The translations under genes were made by a program, and so were the position numbers. This document shows positions 50,732 to 59,576 of a stretch of 64,000 nt of DNA, one piece after another. This DNA comes from Nocardiopsis flavescens. GTDB lineage: Bacteria; Actinomycetota; Actinomycetes; Streptosporangiales; Streptosporangiaceae. The notes under the pieces are model-generated. The model did not search any database, was not told the origin of the DNA, and saw only the letters and a program-made list of their open reading frames with translations. Location of the stretch: the NCBI RefSeq assembly GCF_900141985.1, contig NZ_FQZK01000012.1:1-64000 (forward strand), given 5' to 3'. Numbering within the stretch: position 1 is the first letter of the stretch; each line of letters begins with the position of its first letter.

Positions 50732-51382
50732 ATGGGAGCGAAGACGGGCCTGCTGGTGTACGCGGACGGCGACACCGCGGAACTGCTGCGGGGGGTGCCC
50801 CCGGGTATGCCCGACCGGGACCCGACGGACGCCCTGGTGCGGCGCCTGTACCCGGGGGCCGCGGTCGAACCGGCCGGGCGGGCCGTGCTGGGCGAGGGCG
50901 TGTACCCGCCGCCGGGCACCGTGTGCGCTGGGGCCTGGCCCGGGGTGGAGGTGGTCGCCGACCAGGGGTTCATGATCGACCGGCCCTCGGAGCTGCCCGC
51001 CCGCCTGCTCGCCGCGGGCGCGGGGCGGCGGCTCGTCCTGCACGCCATGCACAGCGTGGTGGACTGGCTGGCCTTCGCCGTCTGGGAGGACGGCCGCCTG
51101 GTGCGCTCCCTCAGCCTGTCCCCGGACGGGGGCGTGGAGGAGGACCTCGGCGAGCCGCTGCCGTTCGAGGCCCCCTACCTGGCCGGGGAGCGCGCCGTCG
51201 ACGCCGCGCCCTGGCCCGGGGAGGAGCCGCGGCCCTACCCCCTGCCCTTCCACCCGCTGGAGCTGGGAGAGGACGCGCTGCGCGCCCTGTGCGGATTCGT
51301 CCTGGAGGGCGTCCCCGACCCGGGGGACGCGGACTCCGACGCGGTGGGCCTGCGCCGCTACCGGGTCCCCGGCGCCGGATAG
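50732..51382 (+). CDS. DUF6928-like hypothetical protein
   Basis: A 216-residue soluble protein with GGAGGAGG before the ATG. The opening MGAKTGLLVYADGD and later VVADQGFMIDRPS and HAMHSVVDWLAFAVWEDG are characteristic of a conserved actinobacterial family (DUF6928 from memory) with no known function. Divergent from the TetR-MMPL operon. Confidence 0.78.
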   Translation: MGAKTGLLVYADGDTAELLRGVPPGMPDRDPTDALVRRLYPGAAVEPAGRAVLGEGVYPPPGTVCAGAWPGVEVVADQGFMIDRPSELPARLLAAGAGRRLVLHAMHSVVDWLAFAVWEDGRLVRSLSLSPDGGVEEDLGEPLPFEAPYLAGERAVDAAPWPGEEPRPYPLPFHPLELGEDALRALCGFVLEGVPDPGDADSDAVGLRRYRVPGAG

Positions 51383-51484
51383 GGGACGGGGCCGCCCCGC
51401 GCCCGCCGCGCCCGTGCGCGGGTCCCGGCGCCGCCCCGGTGACGGCACGGCGGACCCCGGTGGGGTGGTCCGCGCGGTCCGCCC

Positions 51485-51567
51485 GTCCGCCTCGCGCGTT
51501 CCTGCCCTCCTCGCGCGGCCCCGTCCGCCTCGCGCGGCCCCGTCCGCCTCGCGCGGCCCCGTCCGCC
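51485..51567. repeat. Short tandem repeat of about 19 bp
   Basis: The unit CCGTCCGCCTCGCGCGGCC occurs at 51521-51539 and 51540-51558, with a partial unit following (51559-51567) and degenerate units before (from 51485). It lies in the 258-base gap between the DUF6928-like and AldO-like genes. Confidence 0.75.
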
Positions 51568-51640
51568 GCACGGCGCGGGCTCCCCGCGGAAGGGGGCGGT
51601 TCGGTAGCGTTGGCCCCCGGCCGCACCCCCTGGAGGGCCC

Positions 51641-52900
51641 ATGTCCGCCTCGCCCGCGCCGGTCCGCAACTGGGCCGGGAACCTCACCTACGCCAGCCCC
51701 CGCATCCACCGGCCCGCCGACCACGGGGCCCTGGCCGCCCTGGTCCGCGACACCCCGCGCATCCGGGCGCTGGGCAGCGGCCACTCGTTCAACCGGGTCG
51801 CCGACTCCGACCACGACCTCGTGCGCCTGGACGGGCTCCCGCGGGAGGTCGCGGTCGACCGGGAGTCCTCCACCGTCACCGTCTCCGCCGGGACCCGCTA
51901 CGCCGACCTCGCCGCCGAGCTGCACCGGCGGGGGCTCGCCCTGGCCAACCTGGCCTCGCTGCCGCACATCTCGGTGGCCGGGTCCTGCGCCACCGGCACC
52001 CACGGCTCCGGGAACGGGCTGCGCTGCCTGGCCGCCGCCGTCCGCGGGATCGAGCTCCTGGGGCCCGACGGGGAGGCGGTGCGGCTGGCCCGCGACACCG
52101 ACCCGGACGTCCTGCCCGGCGCGGTGGTGGCGCTGGGCCTGCTCGGCGTGGTCACCCGCCTCACCCTGGAGGTGGAGCCCGCCTTCGAGGTCTCCCAGCG
52201 GGTCCGGCTCGACGTGCCGCTGGAGGAGGTCGCCGCGGACGCCGACGCCGTGTTCGGCTCCGCGTACAGCGTCAGCCTGTTCACCGACTGGAACGGGGAC
52301 GCCGGCCGGGTCTGGCTCAAGCACCGCGAGGGCGACCCGGCGGGCGGGTGGTCCGGCGGGCGTCCGGCGGACACCCCGCAGCACCCGGTGCCGGGGATGC
52401 CGGCCGGGCCCGCCACCGAGCAGCTGGGCGCGCCCGGCCCGTGGTTCGAGCGGCTGCCGCACTTCCGGCCCGGGTTCACGCCGAGTGCGGGGGAGGAGTT
52501 GCAGTCGGAGTTCTACCTGCCCCGGTCCGCCGCCGCGGCGGCCTTCGCCGCCCTGCGCGGGCTGGGCGACCGCATCGCCCCGGTGCTGTACGTCTCCGAG
52601 GTGCGCACGGTCCGCGGCGACGACCTGTGGCTGAGCCCGGCGTACGGGCGCGACTCGATCGCCTTCCACTTCACCTGGCGGCGGGACCCGGAGGCGGTGG
52701 CCCCGGTGCTCGCGGCGGTCGAGGAGCGGCTGGCCCCCCTGGGGGCGCTCCCGCACTGGGGCAAGCTCGCCACGCTGCCCCCGCAGGAGGTTGCCGCCTC
52801 CTACGAGCGGGCCGCCGACTTCGCCGACCTGCTGGAGCGGTTCGACCCGCGGGGGAAGTTCCGCAACGCCTTCGCGGACCTGTACTTCCCCCGCGACTGA
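51641..52900 (+). CDS. aldO: FAD-dependent alditol oxidase, AldO-like
   Basis: A 419-residue VAO-family flavoprotein. The sequence follows Streptomyces AldO closely: NWAGNLTY start, GSGHSFN with H48 as the expected covalent FAD link, SLPHISVAGSCATGTHGSG (about 107-125), SVSLFTDWN, HPVPGMPAG, EVRTV (catalytic Glu and Arg) and HWGK (Lys). It oxidises the C1 hydroxyl of polyols such as xylitol and sorbitol, releasing H2O2. The long tandem repeat just upstream may affect expression. No sugar transporter is adjacent. Confidence 0.93.
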   Translation: MSASPAPVRNWAGNLTYASPRIHRPADHGALAALVRDTPRIRALGSGHSFNRVADSDHDLVRLDGLPREVAVDRESSTVTVSAGTRYADLAAELHRRGLALANLASLPHISVAGSCATGTHGSGNGLRCLAAAVRGIELLGPDGEAVRLARDTDPDVLPGAVVALGLLGVVTRLTLEVEPAFEVSQRVRLDVPLEEVAADADAVFGSAYSVSLFTDWNGDAGRVWLKHREGDPAGGWSGGRPADTPQHPVPGMPAGPATEQLGAPGPWFERLPHFRPGFTPSAGEELQSEFYLPRSAAAAAFAALRGLGDRIAPVLYVSEVRTVRGDDLWLSPAYGRDSIAFHFTWRRDPEAVAPVLAAVEERLAPLGALPHWGKLATLPPQEVAASYERAADFADLLERFDPRGKFRNAFADLYFPRD

Positions 52901-52903
52901 CCC

Positions 52904-53995
52904 TCAGCCGTCGATGCGGACGCGTCGGGAGCCGCCGTCGGACAGGAACGCCGACAGGTCCTCCGCGCCCGCGGCCACGGCGTCCCGCTCCGCCCCGGTG
53001 AACGGGCGCAGCGGGGCGACGGACACGGTGCCGTCCGCGGCCGTCCAGGTCGCGGCGACCCGGCCGTCCACCAGCACCATCCGCGCGCCCTCGACGGAGA
53101 GGCCGCGGTGCGCGTCGTCGATGATCCGGCCGCGGTGGTGGTAGCCGAGCACGGCGTTGTCGAACGCGGGGAGGAAGCGCACGGGGGCGGGCGTGCCGGG
53201 GTCCGGGCGCGGCGCGCCGGGCAGGTCCAGCAGCTCCCGGCCGTGCGCGTCGCGGAAGGACACCAGCTCCCCGCGGACCGCGGCCACCGCCGCGGGGAGC
53301 CCGGCCAGGCCGCACCAGGACCGCAGGTCGGTGGAGGTGGCGGGGCCGTAGGCGGCGAGGTAGCGCCGGACCAGCGCGCGGCCGACCGGGTCGGTGCCGT
53401 CCGGGTCGTGCGGGGCGGGCCCGCGGCCGGTCCAGGCCTCCAGCGGGGCGTTGCGCACCCCGCCGCGGGTGCGCCACAGCCCGCGCGGCGGCGTCTGTAC
53501 GACCGGGATGAGGGCGGAGACCAGCATCTCGCCCAGGGCCCGCCGGTAGGTGCCGGGCCAGCGGTCGGCGACGGCCTCCACGAGTTCGGCCATGGTGCGC
53601 GGCTCGCCGTCGGCCAGCACCGCGCGGCCCGCCGCGTCCAGCTCGTCCAGGTCGACGCCCTCCAGTTCCCGGCGGTAGGTGGCGGCGACCTTCTGGCGCA
53701 GCATGGCGCCGAACCGGGAGCGCCAGGCCAGCGCGTCCTCCGTGGCCACCAGGTGGACGGTGCGGCGCATGAGGTGGACCCGCACCACGCGGCGCCCGGT
53801 CAGCAGGTCCGACAGCTCCGACGCCTCGAACCCGCGCATCCGGGTCCACAGCCCGACGAACGGCTCCTGCGGCTCCTGCGCCTGGAGCCCGCACAGGTGG
53901 GAGACCAGGTCCAGGGCCGACCGGTCGGAGGGTGCGAGCAGGGCCTGCCGGGCGAGCGCGGCGCGGTTGAGCGCCCGGTCGTCCAGAACGGTCAT
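52904..53995 (-). CDS. Winged-helix DNA-binding protein (HTH_42/AlkZ-like)
   Basis: A 363-residue protein of the winged-helix HTH_42 family, related to the AlkZ DNA glycosylases: RALNRAALARQALLAP start, HLCGLQAQEPQEPFVGLWTR (about 33-52), VHLMRRTVHLVATEDA (about 73-88) and the C-terminal VRFLPAFDNAVLGYHHRGRI. Such proteins can unhook interstrand crosslinks in antibiotic producers, but the catalytic QxQ-type motif is represented here by QAQ, so activity is plausible and not proven. Ends three bases from the AldO-like stop on the other strand. Confidence 0.9.
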   Translation of the reverse strand: MTVLDDRALNRAALARQALLAPSDRSALDLVSHLCGLQAQEPQEPFVGLWTRMRGFEASELSDLLTGRRVVRVHLMRRTVHLVATEDALAWRSRFGAMLRQKVAATYRRELEGVDLDELDAAGRAVLADGEPRTMAELVEAVADRWPGTYRRALGEMLVSALIPVVQTPPRGLWRTRGGVRNAPLEAWTGRGPAPHDPDGTDPVGRALVRRYLAAYGPATSTDLRSWCGLAGLPAAVAAVRGELVSFRDAHGRELLDLPGAPRPDPGTPAPVRFLPAFDNAVLGYHHRGRIIDDAHRGLSVEGARMVLVDGRVAATWTAADGTVSVAPLRPFTGAERDAVAAGAEDLSAFLSDGGSRRVRIDG

Positions 53996-54119
53996 GGGTG
54001 TACCTCCGTGCGTCGCTCCCGGGCCGTGCCGGGACGCCGCGTCCCCCGCGGCCGGGACACCACCCTCGCAGGGGAAGAGGTCGGGAACGGTCCTCTACTT
54101 CCCGGGGCGTGCCGGGATC

Positions 54120-54671
54120 TCAGGGGCGGAACAGGAACTCCCCGGCCAGGCCCACGGCCTCCAGGCGGGTGCGGCCGGGATGGTCCACGGCGACGAAGTG
54201 GCGGCCGATCGCCAGCGCGAACGCGAGCGTGCAGCGCGCCTCGACCTCGTCGGGGTCGTCGACGAAGGCGGCGAACATCGAGCGCAGGAAGTCCATCCGC
54301 GTGTTGTCGACCCGGCGCAGCCGCGCGGCGACCTCCGGGTCCCGGCGGGCCCACTCGCGGACGGCCAGGTCGATCCGGTGCACCTCCTCGGTGAAGGTCA
54401 GCAGCCCGGCGCGGCGGATCTTCTCGACGGGGCCGCCGCCCTCGGCCTCGACCCGGGCCAGGACGTCGTCGGTGCAGCGGCGCTCCCACTCGTCGAGGAG
54501 TTCGGCGAGCAGCGCGGGGCGGCCGTCGAAGTACCCGTAGAACCCGCCCTTGGTCACGCCGAGCCGCGCGGCCAGGGCCTCGACCCGGACGGCCTCCGGG
54601 CCTCCCCGGGAGAGGGCGTCGAGTCCGGCTTCGATCCAGCGGCTGCGCGGGGTCCGTGCGGTGGGCGGCAC
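54120..54671 (-). CDS. TetR-family regulator
   Basis: A 183-residue TetR protein with HTH about 10-55 (WIEAGLDALSRGGPEAVRVE, then AARLGVTKGGFYGYFDGRPAL). GTG 54671. Divergent from the small membrane protein at 54764, with two dyads between, so mutual control is expected. Confidence 0.92.
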   Translation of the reverse strand: MPPTARTPRSRWIEAGLDALSRGGPEAVRVEALAARLGVTKGGFYGYFDGRPALLAELLDEWERRCTDDVLARVEAEGGGPVEKIRRAGLLTFTEEVHRIDLAVREWARRDPEVAARLRRVDNTRMDFLRSMFAAFVDDPDEVEARCTLAFALAIGRHFVAVDHPGRTRLEAVGLAGEFLFRP

Positions 54672-54709
54672 CTGGTCACCTGTTCCCGGGGGGTGTTGCG
54701 GCGGTCTTC

Positions 54710-54748
54710 TGTACGCTACCGTACATAAGAGATATACGGATGCGTATA
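54710..54748. promoter_or_regulatory. Two TetR-type dyads in the divergent promoter
   Basis: TGTACG-CTAC-CGTACA (54710-54725) and TATACG-GATG-CGTATA (54733-54748): two perfect 6-4-6 dyads sharing the TACG core, centres 23 bases apart, in a locally AT-rich stretch. Confidence 0.8.
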
Positions 54749-54763
54749 GAACGGGGTGCGGCC

Positions 54764-55243
54764 ATGGGCGCGCGAAATCCGGGCACGGTGATGCTGCGCT
54801 GGGCGAGCGTCGTCATGCTCGTCCTGGGAGTGGGGCACCTGGCCCTGCTGACGCTCTTCTCCGGGGCGGACATGGCCGCTTGGGTCGGGCGGGGGCTCTG
54901 GGCGGCCGTCCCGCTGGAGCTGGGCGGGGCCGAACCCTCGGCCGCGTACCTGCGCAACGAGGTCGCCTTCTGGGCCGGGCCCGGGAGCTTCGCCGTCCCC
55001 CTGGCCCTGCTGGGCGCCCTGGTCTGGAACCTCGCCGGGCGCGGCGTCGCGGTCCCCGCCTGGGTCGGCTGGACCCTGGCGGCGTGGTGCCTGGCCGGCG
55101 GCGTCCTGCTCGTGCCCTCCCCCTACTTCGCCGGGGTCGCCGCGGGCCTGCTCATCGTGCTGGCGGCCCGCCGTGACCGCGCCCGCGGACGGCGGGGCCC
55201 CGCTCCGGGCGCCCCGGCCGGCCCCCGGCCGCCCGGGGCGTGA
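54764..55243 (+). CDS. Small polytopic membrane protein (DUF6463-like)
   Basis: A 159-residue membrane protein with four helices (about 13-32, 70-92, 98-116, 120-140) and an Arg/Pro-rich tail. The upstream in-frame ATG at 54740 lies inside an operator dyad, so 54764 is the better start. Divergent from TetR, its probable repressor. The family name is from memory and tentative. Confidence 0.78.
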   Translation: MGARNPGTVMLRWASVVMLVLGVGHLALLTLFSGADMAAWVGRGLWAAVPLELGGAEPSAAYLRNEVAFWAGPGSFAVPLALLGALVWNLAGRGVAVPAWVGWTLAAWCLAGGVLLVPSPYFAGVAAGLLIVLAARRDRARGRRGPAPGAPAGPRPPGA

Positions 55244-55287
55244 CCCGTCCCCGCACGGGTGTCGGTGACCTCCGGCAGGATCGTGCC

Positions 55288-55728
55288 ATGGACGAGAACA
55301 CCTTCTGGCGGCTGGTCGACGAGGGCCGGGCCGCCGCCCCCGGCCCCGATCCCGACGGGGACCACCTGGCCGGATACCTCGTCGAGAGGCTGTCCGGCGG
55401 ACCGGTGGCCGACGTCGCCGGGTTCGCCGAGCGCCTCTCCGAGTTCCTGTACCGGCTGGACCGGCGCGAGTACGGCGAGGAGCTGTCCTCCGACGCGTTC
55501 CTGTACACCCGTGCAGCGGTCGTCGCGGACGGCCGCGAGGCCTACGAGGACGTGCTGGCCGACCCGGTGCTCTTCGTCCCCTACGCCGAGGAGCTGATCT
55601 GGGCCGAGTCCCTGCTCTACGTGCCGGACCGGGCCTACGCCCGCCTCACCGGCGAGGAGTGGCGGCGCGAGACCCGGTACTCCTACGAGTCCTACTCCAA
55701 CCGCGAGGGGTGGGGGAGCGGGGACTGA
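55288..55728 (+). CDS. DUF4240 domain protein
   Basis: A 146-residue soluble acidic protein of the DUF4240 family: MDENTFWRLVDEGR start, LYRLDRREYGEELSSDAFLYTRAAVVADGREAY core split here as two segments (about 57-74 and 75-90), then ELIWAESLLYVPDRAYARLTG. Function unknown; DUF4240 and WGR-type proteins occur near conflict and regulatory genes in Streptomyces. Confidence 0.9.
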   Translation: MDENTFWRLVDEGRAAAPGPDPDGDHLAGYLVERLSGGPVADVAGFAERLSEFLYRLDRREYGEELSSDAFLYTRAAVVADGREAYEDVLADPVLFVPYAEELIWAESLLYVPDRAYARLTGEEWRRETRYSYESYSNREGWGSGD

Positions 55729-55786
55729 GCCGGGCCGCGGCGGTGCGGGGGCGGGCGCGAGTCCGGGGCTCCCTATCCTGGGGGCC

Positions 55787-56875
55787 ATGGCAGAAAACGC
55801 CGGCCGGACGCCGTTGAGCGGGGGGCTCGCCCAGCGGGTGGTCGACCTCATCGCACCGACGATCAGCCACAACGTCAACGTGATGGACGAGCACGGCACG
55901 ATCATCGCCTGCCTGGACCCCGAGCGCCGGGGCACCCTGCACCGGGGGGCGCAGCGCGTCATCGCCGAGGGCCGCCCCGTCCTCATCACCTCGCCCGAGC
56001 CCGGGACCTCCGACCGGCCCGGCGCCAACGAGCCGCTGGTCGTCGCCGGCGAGCTGCGCGGGGTCGTCGGCATCACCGGCGACCCCCGGGAGGTCGCCCC
56101 GCTGGCCCGGGTGGTCGCGCTGACCGTGCAGCTGCTCATCGCGCAGGAGGACGAGCAGGACGCCGCCACCCGCCGCCACACCGAGGCCCGCGACCTCATC
56201 GCGGCCCTGGCCTCGGGCACCTCCTCCGCGGAGTCCGCGCGCGCCCGGCTGGCCGCCGCCGGGCTGGCCCCGCCCTGGTCGCTGGCGCTGTGGACGGCCC
56301 GGGAGCCCCGGCCGGACGGGTCGGCCGCCCCGCCGCCGCTGGCGGACGCCGCCGCGGCCCGGTTCAACACCGACGGCGGACACCGGTCGGCGGTGCTGCA
56401 CGGCGCCCTGTGGCTGGTGGGGTCGGGGGCCGCCCCCGGGCTCCCCATGCCGGAGGACGTCCGCCACACCGCCACCGGGCCCACCGGCGACGTCGAGGAG
56501 CTGCTGGCCCGTGCCGAGGAGACGCGGGCGCTGTGCCGCTACGCCGGACTCGTCCCCTCCCTGGGCGGGACCGAGCCGTGGTCGCGCGACATCGCCGTGG
56601 CCGTCGCCCACCTGCCCCGGCGCGGCCTGGAGCAGCTGGCCCGGCGGGCGTCGGTCCTGAGCGGGGCGCAGCGGCGCACCCTGCTGGCGGTGGCGTCGAC
56701 GACCTCCATGCAGGCGGCGGCCGACTCGGTGTACGTCCACCGCAACACCCTGCTCCAGCGGGTGGAGCGGATCCGCGCCGCCACCGGGGCCGACATCCGC
56801 CGCGCCGACCACCTGGCGGCGCTCCAGATGGCCCTCTACGCGAGTGAAGCCTTGTGCGTTTCGCACACAGGCTGA
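55787..56875 (+). CDS. Sugar-diacid regulator, CdaR family
   Basis: A 362-residue activator. The N-terminal diacid-recognition domain (about 8-135: AQRVVDLIAPTISHNVNVMD, GTLHRGAQRVIAEGRP, LRGVVGITGDPREV) is followed by a linker and a PucR/CdaR-type helix-turn-helix near the C terminus (about 305-345: MQAAADSVYVHRNTLLQRVERI). CdaR responds to D-glycerate, galactarate or glucarate. It precedes glycerate kinase and GntP genes in the same direction, which it probably activates. Confidence 0.93.
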   Translation: MAENAGRTPLSGGLAQRVVDLIAPTISHNVNVMDEHGTIIACLDPERRGTLHRGAQRVIAEGRPVLITSPEPGTSDRPGANEPLVVAGELRGVVGITGDPREVAPLARVVALTVQLLIAQEDEQDAATRRHTEARDLIAALASGTSSAESARARLAAAGLAPPWSLALWTAREPRPDGSAAPPPLADAAAARFNTDGGHRSAVLHGALWLVGSGAAPGLPMPEDVRHTATGPTGDVEELLARAEETRALCRYAGLVPSLGGTEPWSRDIAVAVAHLPRRGLEQLARRASVLSGAQRRTLLAVASTTSMQAAADSVYVHRNTLLQRVERIRAATGADIRRADHLAALQMALYASEALCVSHTG

Positions 56876-56946
56876 ACAAGAAGTCACAGGAAGTCTGGGC
56901 GAGACGCCGTCGAACCGCACAGGGGTTTCTTCTTAGGCTCTCCGAC

Positions 56947-58143
56947 ATGTCCCACGCGTTGCACGTACATGACCAGGGCTTTCCCGTCCGCGTCGCCATC
57001 GTCCCGGACTCCTTCAAAGGCAGCGCCCGGGCGGTCGACGTGGCCGCGGCCATGGAACGGGGCGTCCGAGACGCCTTCGGCGCCGCGGGCGTCGAGACGG
57101 ACGTCCGCACCCTCCCGTTCGCGGACGGCGGCGAGGGGACCCTCGACGCCCTCCTGGGCGCCTGGGGCACCCGGGCCCTCACCGTGGACACCACCGACGC
57201 GCTGGGCCGCCCCGCGCGGGCGCGCTACGGACTGTCGCCCGACGGCCGGACCGGGATCATCGAGGCGGCCGAGGCCAACGGCCTGCCGCTGGTCTCCGAC
57301 GTCCCGCTGCGCCCGCTGACCGCCACCACCCGGGGCATCGGCCCCCTGGTGACGGCGCTGCTGGACGCCGGGGTCGAGGAGATCCTCCTGTGCATCGGCG
57401 GATCGGCCACCACCGACGGCGGCGCCGGCCTGATCTCCGCGCTCGGCGCCCGCCTGCTGGACCGGGAGGGCGCCGAACTCCCGGACGGGGGCGCGGGCCT
57501 CACCGCGCTGGACCGGCTGGACACCTCCGGACTGGACCCGCGCGCCCGGTCCGTGCGCTGGCGCATCGCCTGCGACGTCACCAACCCCCTCGTCGGCGAG
57601 CGGGGCGCCGCCGCCGTGTTCGGCCCGCAGAAGGGGGCCGGCCCCGACGACGTACGCGTCCTGGACGCCGGGCTGGACCGCCTGGCCGACGTGCTCGCGC
57701 GGGCCACCGGCGACGACGTCCGGGACCGCCCGGGCATGGGCGCGGCCGGCGGCCTGCCCGCCCCGCTCACGGCGCTGCTGGGCGCCGAGGCCGTCCCCGG
57801 CTCCCGCATGGTCGCCGAGGTCCTGGACGCCGAGCGCCTCATGGCCGACGCCGACCTGGTCCTCACCGGGGAGGGCCGGTTCGACGGCCAGTCCCTGGGC
57901 GGCAAGGTCGTCGACGCGGTCCGCCGCCTGGCCCCGGCGGGATGCCCCGTCGTGGTCATCGCCGGAGACGTCCGCGTCACCCCGGCCGAACTCCGGGAGT
58001 CCGGCGTCACCGCCGCCTTCTCCACCGCCCGGGGCCCCCGCACCCTGGAGCGGATGAGCGAGGAGGTCCTCGCCGACATCGAGTGGGCGACGGCCAACTG
58101 CTGCCGCCTCCTCGCCCACCACCTCGCATCCCCGCACGTCTAA
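56947..58143 (+). CDS. Glycerate 2-kinase, GlxK/GarK family
   Basis: A 398-residue class I glycerate kinase that converts D-glycerate to 2-phosphoglycerate. Motifs: VAIVPDSFKGS near 17-27, PFADGGEGT, CIGGSATTDGGAG, ACDVTNPLVGE, and GMGAAGG and TGEGRFDGQS late in the protein. ATG 56947 was chosen; GTG at the VRVAIV segment is a shorter alternative. Lies 71 bases after CdaR and 12 bases before GntP, one catabolic operon. Confidence 0.95.
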   Translation: MSHALHVHDQGFPVRVAIVPDSFKGSARAVDVAAAMERGVRDAFGAAGVETDVRTLPFADGGEGTLDALLGAWGTRALTVDTTDALGRPARARYGLSPDGRTGIIEAAEANGLPLVSDVPLRPLTATTRGIGPLVTALLDAGVEEILLCIGGSATTDGGAGLISALGARLLDREGAELPDGGAGLTALDRLDTSGLDPRARSVRWRIACDVTNPLVGERGAAAVFGPQKGAGPDDVRVLDAGLDRLADVLARATGDDVRDRPGMGAAGGLPAPLTALLGAEAVPGSRMVAEVLDAERLMADADLVLTGEGRFDGQSLGGKVVDAVRRLAPAGCPVVVIAGDVRVTPAELRESGVTAAFSTARGPRTLERMSEEVLADIEWATANCCRLLAHHLASPHV

Positions 58144-58155
58144 GGAACACCGACC

Positions 58156-59517
58156 GTGACCTCGTTGCTCATCCTCCTCGCCCTGGTGGCGGCCATCGTG
58201 CTCGTCACCGCGCGCTGGAAGGTCAGCCCCTTCCTCGCCCTCATGGGCGCCGCCATCATCGGCGCCTTCGCCTACCGGATCCCGCTGGGCGAGGTCGTCA
58301 CCACCGTGACGACCGCCTTCGGGAACACCCTGGGCAACATCGGCCTCGTGATCCTGTTCGGCACCATGATCGGCGTGATCCTGGAGCGCTCGGGCGCCGC
58401 GATCGCCATGGCCGAGGCGCTGATCAAGGTGCTCGGCACCCGCTTCCCGAACCTGACGATGTCCCTCATCGGCTACATCGTCTCCATCCCGGTGTTCTGC
58501 GACTCCGGGTACGTCATCCTCAACTCGCTGCGCAAGGCCGTCACCCTGCGCACCGGCGTGTCCGCCCTGGCCACCTCCATCGCGCTGATGACCGGCCTGT
58601 ACGCCACGCACACGCTGGTCCCGCCGACGCCCGGCCCGCTGGCCGCCGCCGAGAACCTCGGCGTCACCGACGACCTCGGCATGCTGATCGCCCTCGGCCT
58701 GCCGGTGGCCGCGGTCGCCGCGATCGCCGGCCTGGTCTACGCCAGCCTGTTCTCCCGCAAGGAGTTCACCCCGCTGCCGGCCGAGTCCGACGACGACCTC
58801 GCCGAGCAGTCCTACGAGGAGCTGCGCGCGAGCTACGGCCGCCTGCCCAACCCCTTCCTGGCGTTCTTCCCGATCCTGCTGCCGCTGGTGCTCATCTGCG
58901 CCTCCTCGATCGTCAAGCTCCCGGGCCGCCCGATCGGCGAGGGCGCCGTCTTCGACGCGGTCTCGTTCGTCGGCACCCCGGTCATCGCCCTGATCTTCGG
59001 CCTGGCCGCCGCCGCCCTGCTGCTGCGCGGGCACGGCAAGCTGGAGCGCTTCAACGACCAGATCGGCGAGTCGGTGCGCGTCGCCGGCCCGATCCTGCTC
59101 ATTACCGGCGCGGGCGCCGCCTTCGGCGCGGTGCTGGCGGCCTCGCCGCTCACCGGCTTCCTGTCGGACAACCTCAGCGGCCTGGGCCTGGGCCTGGCGG
59201 TGCCGTTCATCATCGCCGCCGCGCTCAAGACCGCGCAGGGCTCGTCCACGGTGGCCATGGTCAGCACCTCGGCGATGCTCGCCCCGATGCTGCCCGCCCT
59301 GGGCCTGGACTCCCCGGAGGGCATGCTGCTGAGCGTGCTCGCGGTGGGCGCGGGCGCGATGGTCGTCTCGCACGCCAACGACTCCTACTTCTGGGTCGTG
59401 TCCCAGCTGAGCCGGATCCCGGTGGCGACCGCCTACCGGACCCTCAGCGTGGCGACCGCCGTCGAGGGAACCGCGGCCTTCGCCGCGATCGGCACGATCG
59501 GGTTCTTCCTGCTCTGA
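58156..59517 (+). CDS. GntP-family gluconate/glycerate-type permease
   Basis: A 453-residue permease of the GntP family with about twelve to fourteen helices (RWKVSPFLALMGAAIIGAFA, GNTLGNIGLVILFGTMIGVI, SIPVFCDSGYVILNSL, PPTPGPLAAAENLGV). Imports a sugar acid or hydroxy acid by H+ symport. GTG 58156 with AAGGAA upstream. Closely linked to glycerate kinase and CdaR, so D-glycerate or an aldarate/gluconate precursor is the likely substrate. Confidence 0.95.
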   Translation: MTSLLILLALVAAIVLVTARWKVSPFLALMGAAIIGAFAYRIPLGEVVTTVTTAFGNTLGNIGLVILFGTMIGVILERSGAAIAMAEALIKVLGTRFPNLTMSLIGYIVSIPVFCDSGYVILNSLRKAVTLRTGVSALATSIALMTGLYATHTLVPPTPGPLAAAENLGVTDDLGMLIALGLPVAAVAAIAGLVYASLFSRKEFTPLPAESDDDLAEQSYEELRASYGRLPNPFLAFFPILLPLVLICASSIVKLPGRPIGEGAVFDAVSFVGTPVIALIFGLAAAALLLRGHGKLERFNDQIGESVRVAGPILLITGAGAAFGAVLAASPLTGFLSDNLSGLGLGLAVPFIIAAALKTAQGSSTVAMVSTSAMLAPMLPALGLDSPEGMLLSVLAVGAGAMVVSHANDSYFWVVSQLSRIPVATAYRTLSVATAVEGTAAFAAIGTIGFFLL

Positions 59518-59539
59518 CCCGGACCTGTCCCGCGCACCC

Positions 59540-59573
59540 GGGCCCCGCACCGCCGCACGGCGGTGCGGGGCCC
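59540..59573. terminator. Bidirectional terminator after gntP-like gene
   Basis: GGGCCCCGCACCGCC (59540-59554) pairs exactly with 59559-59573, four-base loop, between convergent genes ending at 59517 and 59577. Confidence 0.9.
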
Positions 59574-59576
59574 GCG

